NCBI GenBank assembly: GCA_001724265.1
Contig: MEDY01000033.1
Coordinates: 62,001-126,000 of the forward strand
Length of the DNA stretch: 64,000 bases
Origin: Rhizaria sp. SCN 62-66
Taxonomy: Eukaryota; Rhizaria, unplaced
Direction: 5' to 3'
Shown: positions 21,078-33,500 of the stretch, piece by piece
Numbering within the stretch: position 1 is the stretch's first letter
Layout of the letters: each line of letters opens with the position of its first letter
Translations under genes and position numbers: made by a program
Notes under the pieces: model-generated
Databases searched by the model: none
Told to the model about the DNA's origin: nothing
What the model saw: only the letters and a program-made list of their open reading frames with translations

Positions 21078-21641
21078 ACGCCGGTCTGTTAAGATGTTTT
21101 TTGAAGGCAAATGATCGTCAAATACCGTGAGATTTTGATATAATATGGAATAACTAAGTTTTTATATGTTCTGGTAATTATATCGTCGTATGGCATAGTT
21201 TTGTCCCTCTTGACATCTTGAGGTCATGCTGGGTCAAATCTGTTCACTTGCACTGTTTGTCTGTGTTGAGACTTGCACTGTTTGCATGTTTTCCGAGAAA
21301 CCCGATGATTTGTCACTCTGTACTATATGTGAGTGTATAGTTGAATATGACGTGATATCTATCGCGGTGTATATTGCTATAGAGCTATCTGTCGAGACTT
21401 GTTCCGCATCCAGTCCAAGATAACAAGCGTACTAGCTCAGTCCGGGCTTTCCTGAGACAGCGATACAAGGCATTAAGCGATTAGTGGCACTGCATTGTCA
21501 AAGCAACGAACGCAATCATCTTGATTTTAAGTTCAATCTGCGATAAAAACACATCTGATTGCATGGGCAGCTTCAAGAGTGACTTGGGCGATCACGAACG
21601 ATCAGTTCATCACGATGAATCTTGTTATTACCAGTTAGTCT
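21078..21641. other. Intergenic region between GWT1 start and orphan gene stop
   Basis: AT-rich DNA with the 5' flank of GWT1 and the 3' flank of the orphan minus-strand gene. No supported feature. Confidence 0.4.
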
Positions 21642-22574
21642 TTAGATATCGCAGTACGAATTACTCACAAACGTCGTCAAAACATTAGGAAACCATTCTT
21701 TTTCAACAATAAGAGTCGCAACATCGTCCCTCACGCCCTCCCCAGTGCACTTAAAGTGCGAATATTCGTTTAACTGTTGCGGAACAACATAGCAATAGTC
21801 AACTTGCACGTCATTAATCTGCACGATCTTGTCATTCCAATCGAAACATGAATGCCCCGTGAATTTCGACACAAACTCATGCCCACGGTTCTCAACACGG
21901 CTCGCCGCGTTGACGGGTGGAACCGCAGTTGTAGCAAGCTTGAATCGCAAGAGATTAATTCGCAGACAATCGACAGGGGGAGACGCAGTTGCCCTGGTGT
22001 TACAGCTGGGGCTCACGTTATTGCTATCAACCTCTTTAACAAAGTTATACGCGCTAACAGCGACATGGCGTCTGTCAGTGGGGAGAGCGGAGATACAGTG
22101 ACGCTTCCTATCATTGAGAAGCCGAGGTACGAGCGCGTCCACCACATCAGCGACGTCTTCCACGACGTCGATAAACATCTGATTGTCAGACCACATTCCT
22201 AGTGACAAGCTCGGGCGCCCGTCTGCAAGACTTGTGGTGTCGATAACGGAGTGAAACCCCGAGAGAATCATAGGGTGAACCTGATTTACCTGGGCATGGA
22301 CAGACATCAGAGAAGTTGTTTTCATTGGGATAAAGCATCTCAAAGATAAAGCTATAGCTAATCCGAACGCACTACGGTAAAACAACCTATGAGATGACCA
22401 ATGCTCGCTCGCACATGAGTTTGCTTTGAATTCTGTGTTTGCCATGAGCAACCATGAGCAACTCAGCAACCCCTGTACACTGTCGAGAAGAAAAAGAAAT
22501 CTGTATAAACTTAAGCGACGTAAGAAAAATGATTTGTGGTCGATTTGGACCAGGACGCTGTCTAAACTGAACAT
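21642..22574 (-). CDS. Orphan protein of unknown function, possible signal anchor
   Basis: A 310-codon open frame from ATG 22574 to TAA 21642-21644. It has balanced amino-acid composition and no repeats, unlike chance frames in AT-rich DNA. The base composition is clearly less GC-rich than neighbouring genes. A second Met at codon 44 (22445), giving MANTEFKANSC, followed by the hydrophobic SAFGLAIALSLRCFI segment, could be the real start and would put a signal anchor near the N-terminus. The C-terminal half contains several Cys and aromatic residues and ends SNSYCDI. I recognise no family. It could be a lineage-specific gene or a chance frame; the absence of introns and odd composition leave doubt. 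Confidence 0.45.
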   Translation of the reverse strand: MFSLDSVLVQIDHKSFFLRRLSLYRFLFLLDSVQGLLSCSWLLMANTEFKANSCASEHWSSHRLFYRSAFGLAIALSLRCFIPMKTTSLMSVHAQVNQVHPMILSGFHSVIDTTSLADGRPSLSLGMWSDNQMFIDVVEDVADVVDALVPRLLNDRKRHCISALPTDRRHVAVSAYNFVKEVDSNNVSPSCNTRATASPPVDCLRINLLRFKLATTAVPPVNAASRVENRGHEFVSKFTGHSCFDWNDKIVQINDVQVDYCYVVPQQLNEYSHFKCTGEGVRDDVATLIVEKEWFPNVLTTFVSNSYCDI

Positions 22575-22946
22575 ACATAAATCAACACAGCAAAGATCTT
22601 GTTTGAATCAATTATGCTGCTCATTGATTGAACGCGATGTATTTTATATCAAAATCATATTTTTTTCTCTCCGGAAAACTGTCGGAGCTTGTGCGGAAGT
22701 GTCCGGCGTCGGATGTAGCCCCGTATGCACCTCCTCTCATGTTACGATATTCGCCAAGTTTTCTATGCATATATCGCATGTGTAACAAGCGTAGCACGTT
22801 TTACTTAAATGAAACTATCTTCATCTTTATAATTACTCTGTTTCTCCTCTCATAGGCTAGCTTCTGCAACGCTGTAGTGATTCTTGTATTTGTCGCGTGA
22901 GTTTGAGCAGTAACGTCGTCCACCTCCCGGCTCCTGTCCCCTGCCG
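22575..22946. other. Divergent intergenic region upstream of ABC transporter
   Basis: An AT-rich 5' flank. A pyrimidine-rich tract ending CATAG at about 22855 resembles a 3' splice site and could end a 5' UTR intron of the transporter gene; I see no way to confirm a donor. Confidence 0.35.
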
Positions 22947-25937
22947 ATGTCCGACATTCCCAGTGATCCTCCCACCGACGCGGGTTCCCCGACCCCCGCC
23001 GAGCCGGCTGCTGTGCCTGTCGTGTTTCACAACTCCCAGGCTGACCCGTCTTTCGCCGGCGACGTCAACATGAACACTCCTATGACCCCAGTGCCTCGGC
23101 CTGGCGACAGCGCTCCCAGCAGCAGCAGCACCGTCGTCGATGCCAAAAGCAACAACATCGCGGCCCGCAACACGGCCGACTCCGCGTCCCCCGATGTTGC
23201 CCTTTCTGGCACGAGCGACCGCGGCGATAATCAGCCGCGCCACAAGATCTCCTACTCTGCCTGCAACCAGTTCAAGGCACTCTTCATCAAGAACGCCATC
23301 ACCCAGCAGCGCCAGTACGGCACCAACATCTGCCAACTCGCGTTCCCGATCGTGCTAATCGTATTCCTGTACGTCATCCAGATCCTCGTGACCAACATCA
23401 TCCACAACGAGCTGGGCGCCTACTCGGACGTCGTGCTCAACCCGCCACTCGAGCCGGCGTGGTTCCGTCGTCACGCTGACCCCTGCGTGCCGGCCTCGAT
23501 GGCCAGCTACTCCGCGGATCCCTTCTCCAGCCGCTTTTTTGCCGCCGGCGACGCCGCCGCCCTCGGCACCATGCCCAACTTGACGACTCTCGCCCCGGGC
23601 ACCGGCGTTCTGGGTGCCATGACGCTCACTGCAGCCGGCGTATCGACTCTCCCCGGTTACAACCTGCAGTCGGGCAGCCGTGACTTTTCGACCGCGTCGT
23701 CGTCCTTCTCGATCGACCTTTGCCGGGACGGCAACTTCCTCGGCACCAACCCTGAGGCGTACGTCATGCCCGGCCCCACCACGGAGGCCGCGCAGCGCAG
23801 CATCGACGAGCACATCGTCTCGGTCTGGCGCAACCCTCTCGCCGATTACCTGGGCGGCTGGTCGTTCCGCGCGCTCGACCTCGCCGCGGGCAAGCTCGAC
23901 TTTGGCGTGTACTACAACAAGACGTTTACCGATGGGCAGGATGTGCCAGCGATTCTGAGTGCGCTCACCAACGGCGTGTATCGCACACTGCGCAACTCCC
24001 TCGTCGAGAGCTCTTTCTTCTCCTTCCTGGGCACCAAGGACTACCCCAGGGACCGCGAGGCCAACGACCTGGACATGATCTCGTTGGCGGGGCCTTACAT
24101 GTATCTGTACATGTTTCAGCTGCTGCTGCCCGTGTTCATGTCCAACGCAGTCGCGGAGAAGGAGACGAAGCTGCGCGAGATCGTGCGCATGATGGGGCTT
24201 AAGACGCACATCTACTGGATCGTGTCGTACATCTTCAACTACGTCCTCTACCTATGCATCATGTTCGTGATTATTATCATGTCCGTCATCTTCGGTTTCC
24301 GCCTCATGATGGACAACTCATTTGGCACGTATTTCTTGCTATTCTTCATTTGGGGCCACGTCATGGTCGCGCTCGCGTGGTGGTTCTCCGCCTTCTTCTC
24401 TTCCTCTAGCACGGCCACCGTAGTCGGGTACCTCTACGTGTTTGGCACCGGCATCCTCTCGATGACCCTGCTGTCGCAGACGTTCGAATCGCCCGACACG
24501 ACGCGCAGCACCATGATCGCGGTGCAGATCTGCCCCTCGTTCGTGCTCTACCGCGGCCTCATCGCGCTCAAGAACGGCGTCGCGTACGACATGCCCGGCC
24601 TGTCCTTTTCCATGGTCTCCGAGTCATGGGTGCCGCTCGCTGAGTGCTACCTCGTCATGTTTATCGAGTGGGTCGTGCTGATGCTGCTGGCCATGTACTG
24701 CGAGCTCGTCGTCCCCACTGAGTTCGGCGTGCCCAAACACCCGCTCTTCTTTCTCCGCGAGGGCAGCTACCTGCATGGACTCTGCTGCAAGAGTCAGGGC
24801 GACAAGACCTTTGACATGGACGACATTGCTAAGTCGCAGCACATCAGTGTCCACCTTGACGAAGCCAACCTGAACCGTGGCGACGGCAGCTACGACCTGC
24901 CCGAGGATCACCCTTTCCCCGACGACGTGGCACGGGCCCGCAAGGAGGCGCTTGAGTCGAACGCGCCCATCCGCATTGTCAATCTCGTCAAGACGTACCC
25001 GGCGCGCGACGGCGGCACGTTCCGCGCAGTCAACAACTTCTCGCTCGCCGTCAAGAAGGCCGAGTGCGTCGGGCTCATGGGGCCTAACGGCTCCGGTAAG
25101 TCGTCCACCATCAACACGCTGTCGGGCTACCAAGTCGCGACTGCCGGCACTGCATTCATCGCCGGCGTGGACATCAACCAGGACATGGACGCCGTGCACA
25201 TGATGATGGGCATCTGCCCGCAGGAGAACGTCATCTGGAACTCGCTGACTGCGGGCGAACACCTCACCTTCTACGGCCGCCTTAAGGGCCTCAGTGGAGA
25301 CGCGTTGGAGAACGACATCATCGAGAAGCTGGAGCAGGTGCAGCTGCTCGAGGTGCGGCACAAGAAGGCTGGCGAGTACTCTGGTGGCATGAAGCGCCGT
25401 CTCTGCGTCGCCATCTCGCTCATCGGCTCCCCCAAGATCATCCTGCTGGACGAGCCGACGACGGGGCTGGACATCGGCGCCAAGCGTAGTCTTTGGAGCG
25501 TGATCAAGAAGGTCAAGAACTCGGCCTCGGTGCTCATGGTGACGCACTCGATCGAGGAGGCCACTGAGTGCTGCGACCGGCTCTGCGTCATGGAGCAAGG
25601 CCAGGCCGTGACCATCGACACGCTCGCGCGCCTCGAGGAGCGGTACGTCAACAGCTACAAGCTGACCTTCTCCATCGACGACTATTCGCGCCAGCCCGAG
25701 ATTGAGGCCTTCGTTCACGAGAACCTTTCCCCCAACGCCGTGCTCACGGCGTTCCTCGGTGGTGTCGCCATGTTCGAAATCTCCAAGAAGGACGTGTCCA
25801 TCTCACAGGTCTTCGCCAAGGTCAGCGCCGCCAAGAAGCGCCTCGGCGTGACCGACTGGGGCGTGTCCAACACCACGCTCGAGGAGGCCATCATCCGCAT
25901 GCAGTCCGAGAAAGACCTTGACGCGCAACAGAAGTAA
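22947..25937 (+). CDS. ABCA-type half-size ABC transporter
   Basis: A single exon, ATG 22947 to TAA 25935-25937, 996 aa. It has one transmembrane domain followed by one nucleotide-binding domain, half the size of animal ABCA proteins but usual for protists. After about 100 polar residues comes FKALFIKNAITQQRQYG and a first membrane helix, a large extracytosolic loop, then about five to six helices beginning MYLYMFQLLLPVFMSNAVAEKE. That last stretch and KLREIVRMMGL are typical of the ABCA family. NBD motifs are Walker A GPNGSGKSS (about residues 712-720), Q-loop GICPQENVIW, signature YSGGMKRRL (about 811-819), Walker B IILLDEPTTGLD (about 831-842) and H-loop VTHS (about 867). All catalytic residues are intact. 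Family members move lipids across membranes; the substrate here is unknown. It lies convergent with the giant PDE gene. Confidence 0.93.
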   Translation: MSDIPSDPPTDAGSPTPAEPAAVPVVFHNSQADPSFAGDVNMNTPMTPVPRPGDSAPSSSSTVVDAKSNNIAARNTADSASPDVALSGTSDRGDNQPRHKISYSACNQFKALFIKNAITQQRQYGTNICQLAFPIVLIVFLYVIQILVTNIIHNELGAYSDVVLNPPLEPAWFRRHADPCVPASMASYSADPFSSRFFAAGDAAALGTMPNLTTLAPGTGVLGAMTLTAAGVSTLPGYNLQSGSRDFSTASSSFSIDLCRDGNFLGTNPEAYVMPGPTTEAAQRSIDEHIVSVWRNPLADYLGGWSFRALDLAAGKLDFGVYYNKTFTDGQDVPAILSALTNGVYRTLRNSLVESSFFSFLGTKDYPRDREANDLDMISLAGPYMYLYMFQLLLPVFMSNAVAEKETKLREIVRMMGLKTHIYWIVSYIFNYVLYLCIMFVIIIMSVIFGFRLMMDNSFGTYFLLFFIWGHVMVALAWWFSAFFSSSSTATVVGYLYVFGTGILSMTLLSQTFESPDTTRSTMIAVQICPSFVLYRGLIALKNGVAYDMPGLSFSMVSESWVPLAECYLVMFIEWVVLMLLAMYCELVVPTEFGVPKHPLFFLREGSYLHGLCCKSQGDKTFDMDDIAKSQHISVHLDEANLNRGDGSYDLPEDHPFPDDVARARKEALESNAPIRIVNLVKTYPARDGGTFRAVNNFSLAVKKAECVGLMGPNGSGKSSTINTLSGYQVATAGTAFIAGVDINQDMDAVHMMMGICPQENVIWNSLTAGEHLTFYGRLKGLSGDALENDIIEKLEQVQLLEVRHKKAGEYSGGMKRRLCVAISLIGSPKIILLDEPTTGLDIGAKRSLWSVIKKVKNSASVLMVTHSIEEATECCDRLCVMEQGQAVTIDTLARLEERYVNSYKLTFSIDDYSRQPEIEAFVHENLSPNAVLTAFLGGVAMFEISKKDVSISQVFAKVSAAKKRLGVTDWGVSNTTLEEAIIRMQSEKDLDAQQK

Positions 25938-27549
25938 TCACTTAATCGCATCAGCGCTGTTGCAACTGCTGTTACAAGAAGCGGGTAGCTCGTCGTTGCT
26001 TCTTCTGGAAAGAGTTGCCGATTTTTTTCGCTTGATTTTAGCTCTGTTGTGTGGTTTTAAAAGCGTTAATGGCATGCCTTTTTTCTTTGTACGTCATTTC
26101 GTTAGGTAGATGTTTTTGAACTCGATGTTTCCATGAGGCTCTCTGTCTCTCTGTGATCCAAGACTTGTGATGTTTGGCGTTGCACCGCTTCACAAGGATG
26201 TAGGACATACTACAAGAAAGGGAATTTCATTTAATCAAACACACCGTGTTTTTGTTTGTTTGTTGTTTGTTTGTTGATTAGTTTCTTGGTTTGTTTGTCG
26301 ATTTATTTGATCTTAGTCATTGTACTCTGTGTCATATTTGTGATGAGTGTATTTTTATTATCGAGTGTGTGGTCAAATGTTGTTTATTGGATGTTATGTT
26401 TGTTATTTTGCGCACAATCGTTTATCCTTAAGTTGTGTTACAGAATACGATCAAAAATCATGTGTGTGTTAGTAATGTAGAATCTTTTCACAACGCCTGT
26501 TTTACGTGTGTAAAGGCTTTTGTTCTAAAGAAAACTAGATAACGAAAATGTTCTCTTGTGTGTTTGAACGTTGCGTATTTCAGCGTTCACACACTTGATG
26601 TCTTGTATCTTGTTGCTGATATGTGCTGTTCCTACATGTTCATTCTATTGTCAGTGCTCTCGCTAAGACTTTGTCATTTTGTCATCCTTGTTGCGCGCAC
26701 ATTCTCCGAAGAATACATCTCTCCAATTGCGAATCATATCGCTGTACGGCTTGTGTACGGCTTGTGTTCACACCCAAATATGGAAATGAAAAATATCATT
26801 ATTTCATTTGTATTAATCAAACTTGAACAATGAAACACAAGGCCGAGAGAGGCGTAGTAAAAGAAACAGGCTGGAGCAACGAAGAAGAAACAACGCGCAG
26901 CGCAGCATTCTCTAATAGTAAGCACAATAATCCCAAACACTGTAGTAATGAATTGGGTGATAAGTGGGACTGCGTTTGTGTTGCTGCTGTAAGTTAGCAA
27001 GAACATTACGGTCGGGATCGATTAAACAAAAAGAGCAGAGAGCGAAAAACATAATGGCAAAAGAATCGTAGATGAGCTCGCACTGGCAAGCGAGTTAAAC
27101 CAAACTCTCGTTTACAACTCAAGGTAGTGCAGCACTCATGGATAGCTGCAGCGGTGATATCATACGCAAATAAAACAGATGTAAAAAGAAATCAGGTGTG
27201 AATATGGATAAAACTGGCACTTCAAACTGTAGCCGAGAAGGGCGAACTTAACGAAAAGTGTTTTAACCGTTGCTTTAAAAAGTTACATGCACAGTACGAA
27301 ACAAACAGCTTTTGTAACAGTAGTGAACATAGAGACAACAGACAGACAGACAGACACACAGACAGAACAACTGACGATCGGAGCAGCAACAAAACAGGAA
27401 ACAACAACTGTGGTTTTTAATAATAAGATATCTCACATTCCAAACATAAGAAATATACAACCCGTTATGAAAAGGATCGACAAGGCAAAGGAGAATAAAA
27501 ACATCAGAGAAGTATTATAACATAAAAACATCAAATATACATGTAAAAA
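25938..27549. other. AT-rich convergent intergenic region, no gene seen
   Basis: About 1.6 kb between the stops of the ABC transporter and the giant PDE gene. It contains a TTTG/GTTT-type simple run at about 26245-26310 and a CAGA-type run at about 27340-27366. Short hydrophobic frames here are products of T-rich DNA and are not supported as genes. Confidence 0.5.
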
Positions 27550-30500
27550 TTATTCCACAGTTTCCGTCGTAACTGTTGTAGCAACAGAATTGCCGTTGCC
27601 AGCAGTCACAGCGGCACTGTTGGTTCCGACAGAGTTTGACGGAAGTGAGTCACAGCGCACCCCTTTCTTTTTCCCTGCGGCTGCCGCCTCCGCATCAGCA
27701 GCAGCGACAGCGGCCGCCGCAGCCGCCTCCGTTTCTTCAAGCTCCACCGCGTGCCAAAACGCCCGGTTGAGCTCGACGTGCTTGCTGGCGAGCAAAGCGC
27801 CGGGGATCGCCTCGCCCAGCAGCTTGAACAGCGGCGCGACAAAAAAGTCAATGAAACCCTTCTGCGCTTTGGCCTTGACTGGCGCATCGCGGTTCATCAT
27901 CGGCGTCACTGGTAGCCCGAGAGCTTTTTCGCTGTCGCCCTGCAGATACCACTCGGCGATGATGCGGTCCGCCCACGCGCGGCACTGCGGCAGCCGCTTT
28001 GCCGGGTTCGAGACGTCTGCGGCGTGGATAATAGTCTGCACTGCCAGCGCGCGCGACGGTTTGTGCAGCGGGTCGATCCACGTCTTGTGCGTCAAGTGCG
28101 TGTCGAGCGACAGGCGCAGATCAGAGATTTGGCGCACATGCGCCTTCATATCAGTCGCCATGATTGCGTTGATAATGCACTCACGTGCCTCTTTGCGCTG
28201 CGCAAAGGTGAAATGCTCGAAGATATTCATATCACTCTGCCGCAACAGGCGGAACGTCTCTGCGCAGTGGTAGTTCTCAAGCACCGCATTGTCGTTGTAC
28301 TGCAGCGCAAGATCGGACTCGGAGTCGATCAGGAACTGGTTTGTCACGCCGGGATGGCCCACATCGTGCGCGGCCGCAGCGATGTACAGACAGAGGATGT
28401 CCATCGGCGTGAGTGCGTCAGAAATGGGCGGGATCACGGTCTCGCACTTGCAGCCAACGGAGACGCCTTTCGCCGCTGGCATAGCTGTATCGTCAGCGCC
28501 AGCGGCGCTCGCGCAGGTGCGCTCATCAGCCCTGGGGCTGCCGTGCTGACACAGAGCAACGTGGTGCCATGGCGACAGGTCAAGCGAATCTTCTTCAGCC
28601 GCAGCTGCGGTAGCTGCGGCGGCAGCCGCTGCAGCGGCCGCCGCCGCAGCAGCAGCCATGGTCGTGACCGTGTTCGCAGCCGCACCAGCACCGGGAAGCC
28701 CCGGTGTCGCAGTGCGAGAAAACGCTCCGCCCCAGCCGCGGCCGTGGCTGTTGGTGCTATAGCGTGGCGAGCGCGACAGCGGGGTGAACGCGGCCGAGGC
28801 GGCGGCGCTCGCGGCCGCTGCGCTGGTGGAAGAAAGTGGGAGGATGGGCGTTGCGCAGCGGGGAAGAGTCAGCACGCCCGGTTGGTGATGTTGCAGTTGA
28901 TGCTGTTGAGGAAGCTGGTGCGCGTGAAAGCCGGTCTGTGAACGCGACAGCGTTGGTGGAAGGCCAAAGGATGCCGCTCTTGTAAACATGACTGCGCCTG
29001 CCGACTCAGCCGTCGCCGCTACAACCCCGGGCGCGAACGCGTTGGCCGCGGCGATTCCGGAGCAAGTGCCGTTGCAGTTCGCGTTGTCAGTGCAGCCTTC
29101 AGAGCAGCACGCCCAGCCCATTTCGGCGGAGAGTGCGCGCCGGTGCAGAGCGTCGGCCTCGGCCAGGACGGTCTTCATTGCAGCCGCGGATTGCCTCGCG
29201 GTCGAGTGGATGAGCGTAAACACGGTCTGCACCACATCGGCGGCGTGGATCGAGTTGTGGTATGGGTTGTCCAAGTACTTATCCTCGAGTGCAGTTGCGA
29301 ATTTGATAAAGCGGGTCGGAGAAATGCTCCACTGCGTGTAAAGTCCCTGGCTGTGAGCAACGTGGGCCAACACCGCGGTCAGCGGACGGCCATGGGTTGC
29401 AGCTGCAATGGCAAAAACATCGAAGTCCCAGTCGTACATCGACCCCCAAATCGTGGAAAGTTCGGGGTGTTCAGAAACAAAAGCGGGAACTGTGAGCAGC
29501 GGGGAAAGTCCTGCTAAAACAGCGTTAGATGTAAGTGCAATGGGGAACTTAGAGCAGTTCTCAGTATTCACCTCGGTTTCTGCAGTAGCAGTTGCTGCAG
29601 CCGTCGTTGTTAAAGTCGTCGTATCGGTATCCAATGCCGACTATGAACTGCGACTGGAGTCAAGTGGTGACAACGCATGCGCGTGCGCGCTGAGCACGTC
29701 ATGCACCGACTCCTGAGGAGACAGCGTAGCCGGCGGCACTGTCGCTGCGCTCTCGGTCGGGCCCTTGGGGCTTGCAGCAGTAACCGCGGCGGAGTCTGTG
29801 CTTGACGCGACAGCGGCAAACTGCGTTTGTGACCGAAACAACAACAGAGTCGCAGGAGCTGGTAACTTCGCGGTCGACTCGAGTACCGGTGACTGGCCTG
29901 TAGACTGCGCGTACGCATTTGAACCTAGCACTCTCGCCCGTACCTGTTGGTGAGAGCCAGTGCCGCTGCTGTTAGCCCCCATGGCCGCGATGGATGAGAG
30001 AGCAGACCCAGGCAGCAGCGCGCGCGGCGGCGTCGCGTAGCTGGTCGAGGGCGAGTTGACTGTCGATGACGCCGCAGACGACGAGGCCGACACCGATGTC
30101 AGCGCGAGGACTGCGGCCGCCGCGGCGGAGGCTGAGGGCCGCGGCAACGGGTGGCGCGACGGCTGGTACGGGTGCAGCGGCGGAGGCAGCAGGCTCGGCA
30201 CGTGCACCGCATGCGCCGTGCCGACATTGTGAGTGTGCCCGGCAGGCGAGGTGTGCGCGGAGAGGACGCGACTGTTGACGGCAAACTGCACTGCGTTCGA
30301 TGGCGCAGAGGGGGAGAAGATCGGCGAGGGTGCGACGCTGCGCGAGTTCAGCGGCACGTGGACAGCTGTGTTAAGGGGCAACACCGCCCCGGGGCCGGGC
30401 CCGCTGTCAGCCACGTTTGCAGTCGACGGGTAGGACGATACGTTCGGAGACTGCGGCATTACCAGCCCGAGGCCAGTGGCGGAACCGCTGCTAACTCCGG

Positions 30501-33500
30501 TGTAGCCACGATTAGTACTCGCTGCAGAAAGCGCGGACTCAGGCATTGCGCTGTGGGAGCTCATTTTTACACCGTACCCGTTGCCGTGCAAATTTGCACC
30601 AGATCGGTAGCTGTAGTGGTGACCGAAGTTCCCGCTGCTGCGCCGCATGACCACCGACGGCCCCGCCGACTGCGGTGTAGTAAAAAAGGCGCCGCTAAAC
30701 GATGCGTTCGACTGCTGCTGAATCGGTTGCAGGGAGACACCGTTATTGTTAATGCTGTTCCGGGTACCAATCAAGGGTGATCCCGGACTGAAGTTTGACA
30801 CGGATGCGGTCGCCGCGGCGGATGCGGAGCCCGCTGTGGCCGACGCAATACTAGACCTCTGCGGCGTGCCATACGGCGCCGATGCACCGGCCTCATTGAC
30901 TGTAAGGGGCTCAGTGGGCGACTCGCAGTGCTGAGCGTTGCTGCCGCTGTCCGCAGACTCGGGGCTCGAGTTCGCATTACTGGTGGTGGTCACGTTTGCA
31001 AGGCTGGCGATGGCGGCGGCCGCGGGCGCCGCGCATGTCGGCGTCGGCGTGTCCAGACTGGACGTGACCTCCGTAGGAGACACGACGAGGCGGGATAGAG
31101 CCACCGGCGGCACGGGGCCGGCAGCGCTACTGCTAGCTGTGGTCCCGTTAGCGTCCGCACCTGCATTCGCAGGAGTGCTGGCAAGAGCAACGGACAAACC
31201 CGGGTCGCTGAGCCTGGCGGTGCTCATCGCAGCACTCCGCGGTCGCGCCGTGTCCTGCACCGTCACGCCAGCAAACCCCGCCGCAGACCCCGCAGCAGCG
31301 GCCGCAGCGGCAGCGGTGGCGGCGGCGGCAAACAACAACGCGTTATGCACGTTGGCGGTGTGGGTACTCGGCGCGGGGGTGGCGCCGCGGAGCTCTGTGG
31401 GCGTGAGCACGCGGTGGAACGGGGACAGCGCGTGTGGCGGCGGCGTGGGCGCGGCAGAGGGGACGCCGACCGCGTGGAGCCGGCTGGCGCTCGCCAGCTG
31501 CGCCCAGTGCAGCGCGTTGTGGAAATGCTGCTGCTGGTAGTGCATCTGGCTTGCAGCGGCGTTGGACGCGGCGGCAGAGGTTGGAGTGGTCGTTGCGGAC
31601 GTGGCTAAGGTGGACGCGCGCGGTAGCTGCTGGTCGAGTCTGGGCGCAGATCCAGCCGTGTTAAAGCTATTGCGGCTGCCTGTGTAAACCGGGTAGCCCT
31701 GACTCTGGCTTGGGTGCTGAGGCACAGTACCGGCGGCAGGCGCGGTAGAGCCACTCTGGCTCTTGCTGTGACTCAGTGCTAGTCCGCCTAGTCCAAGGCT
31801 GTGACCGTGGACGGGGCCAGAGCCCAGACCGACACCGAGCCCGTGAGCCTGCGCAAGCTGTCCTGGGCTAAAGCCAACGTTTGTAGACGGAGACATTGTG
31901 TTCGCCGCGAAAGTGTTTACGTTTGTTGTGTTCGATACGGCGGTCGGTGAACTCGATGGCGTGGCAGAGAAACCAGACGTTGCGTTCGCAAATGTCGGTG
32001 ACAAATGCTTCGGTGACAGCGATGAGTAAGGCAAAGCAGCAGCAGCAGCGGTGTGGAGGTGCAGGTGGAACGGCTTGTTTTGGGCAGCGGGCCCATAGGG
32101 CACAGCACTGCCCTCGTCTTGGTTGCCCATTGTGGTTGCGGATGCAGCAGTCGTTGCAGGCCCGGCAGCCACGCCAGTAGCGTTGAAGTCGTTGTAGCTC
32201 GCACCTACGTTGTTTACGTCCACTGCAACTGCTTGTTGCAACGCGGTAGGATTGAGCGGTGACACAACCGCATTGCGCGCTGCCACTACACTGCAAGCTG
32301 AGTGTGGCGGTGTGTTGACTGTCGAGCCCGGAGCAGTCGTCGTCTTGGACCTCAGCAAGCCAGCGCCGCCAGAGTACACAGCGACGCCGTCGTGCGGCCC
32401 TGTGCTCGTGGCGGTGCGGGGAATGTCGCTGCCACCGTTGTGCGCGAAGTCGGGCGGACTGCTGTCGCACGATCGCCGCTGCTGGTTCACTGCGGCCGGG
32501 TTGTAAGGCTTGTGGTCGGTGATGACGGCGTCGCCATGTCCGCTCTTGTTCAAGCTGGAGTGTGCCTGGACGCTCGATAGTGCAAGTTCATATCCGCTAT
32601 CGTAAACAAGCGGGTTCACCAGCTCGGGCGGTTCCAGCGCGGCCGCGACGGGGCCCGCGGTCACGAGGTGCAGCGCCATCGGCGACGGACTGAGGATCGG
32701 CGTCGCCGTGCCCACCAGAGCGTTCGCATTCGCACTCACGGTGAGCACAACGGCAGGCGGGCGGCTGGGGTCGTTGATGGCAACATTAGCGCTGATGCTG
32801 TTGCCGCTGCTGCTGGCAGAAGAGAAGCTCGAGTCTGCAACCGAGCAGCTGTCGACCGTGAGAGGATACGGCTGCCCGCCTGGCGGAAGCGACAACAAGT
32901 GCCGTGAGCTGTCGTCGGCAACGGCAACCGTCGCATTAGCACCCGAGTTATTGGCGTTGTTATGAGCGTTAAGGGCGTCAAGTGTGCCAGAAGGAAGCGA
33001 GGGCGAGGACACAAAGAGCAACGGGGTTAAAACAGGTGTACCCGTTACGACAGCTGTGGAAGCTACAGTTGTTGCTGCCGTCGGTGCGTTAATCACGTTG
33101 GTGGCGCTTTCATGGGTGTTCTTGCTAGAAATAGCGTTCGCAGCGTCGTTTAACTCGTGTGCAGTTGGGAATGTGAAGTGTTTTGGTCGCTGCGGTGGTA
33201 ACATCGCAAAACTAGAGCTCCGACTGTGCGATGTCTTAACATGTTCGTAGGGCTATGACGGTACCTGAGCCTGAGCCTGTGCTTGTGCCAACGCCTGCTG
33301 CTGCCGAATGTGCCTCCTCATAGCGTACGCGTTTGCGGCAGCTGTGATATCAGCCTCGGATAGAGCCATCGAAGCAATCCAGCCAGCGACGGCGCGCGAC
33401 TCCGCGTTGTTGCCCCGACGCACGCGGCTGCTGATAGCGGCGGCGAGGCGTTGCTGCTCAGTGAGGTCAACGCCATCAGCTGCGTTGCTAGCGGGATTGG

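Noticed and set aside
26256-26480. A 74-codon very hydrophobic frame
   Set aside because: It is produced by TTTG-type simple sequence in a convergent 3' region.
12974-33255. Programmed stop-codon readthrough instead of code reassignment
   Set aside because: The five sites share no downstream context (following bases C, C, G, T, C with different next codons), and one lies in the essential conserved start of GWT1 where a truncated product would be useless. Readthrough remains a weaker alternative.
12974-33255. Pseudogenes or sequencing errors as the cause of in-frame stops
   Set aside because: The catalytic motifs of all three genes are intact, frames are otherwise perfect, and only TAG (never TAA or TGA) interrupts them.
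33181-33259. An in-phase 75-base intron (GTACCG to CCGCAG) that would remove the TAG at 33253
   Set aside because: The donor departs from the GTACGT consensus, there is no pyrimidine tract, and it would be shorter than every other intron here. It would also not explain the other four TAGs. Not fully excluded.
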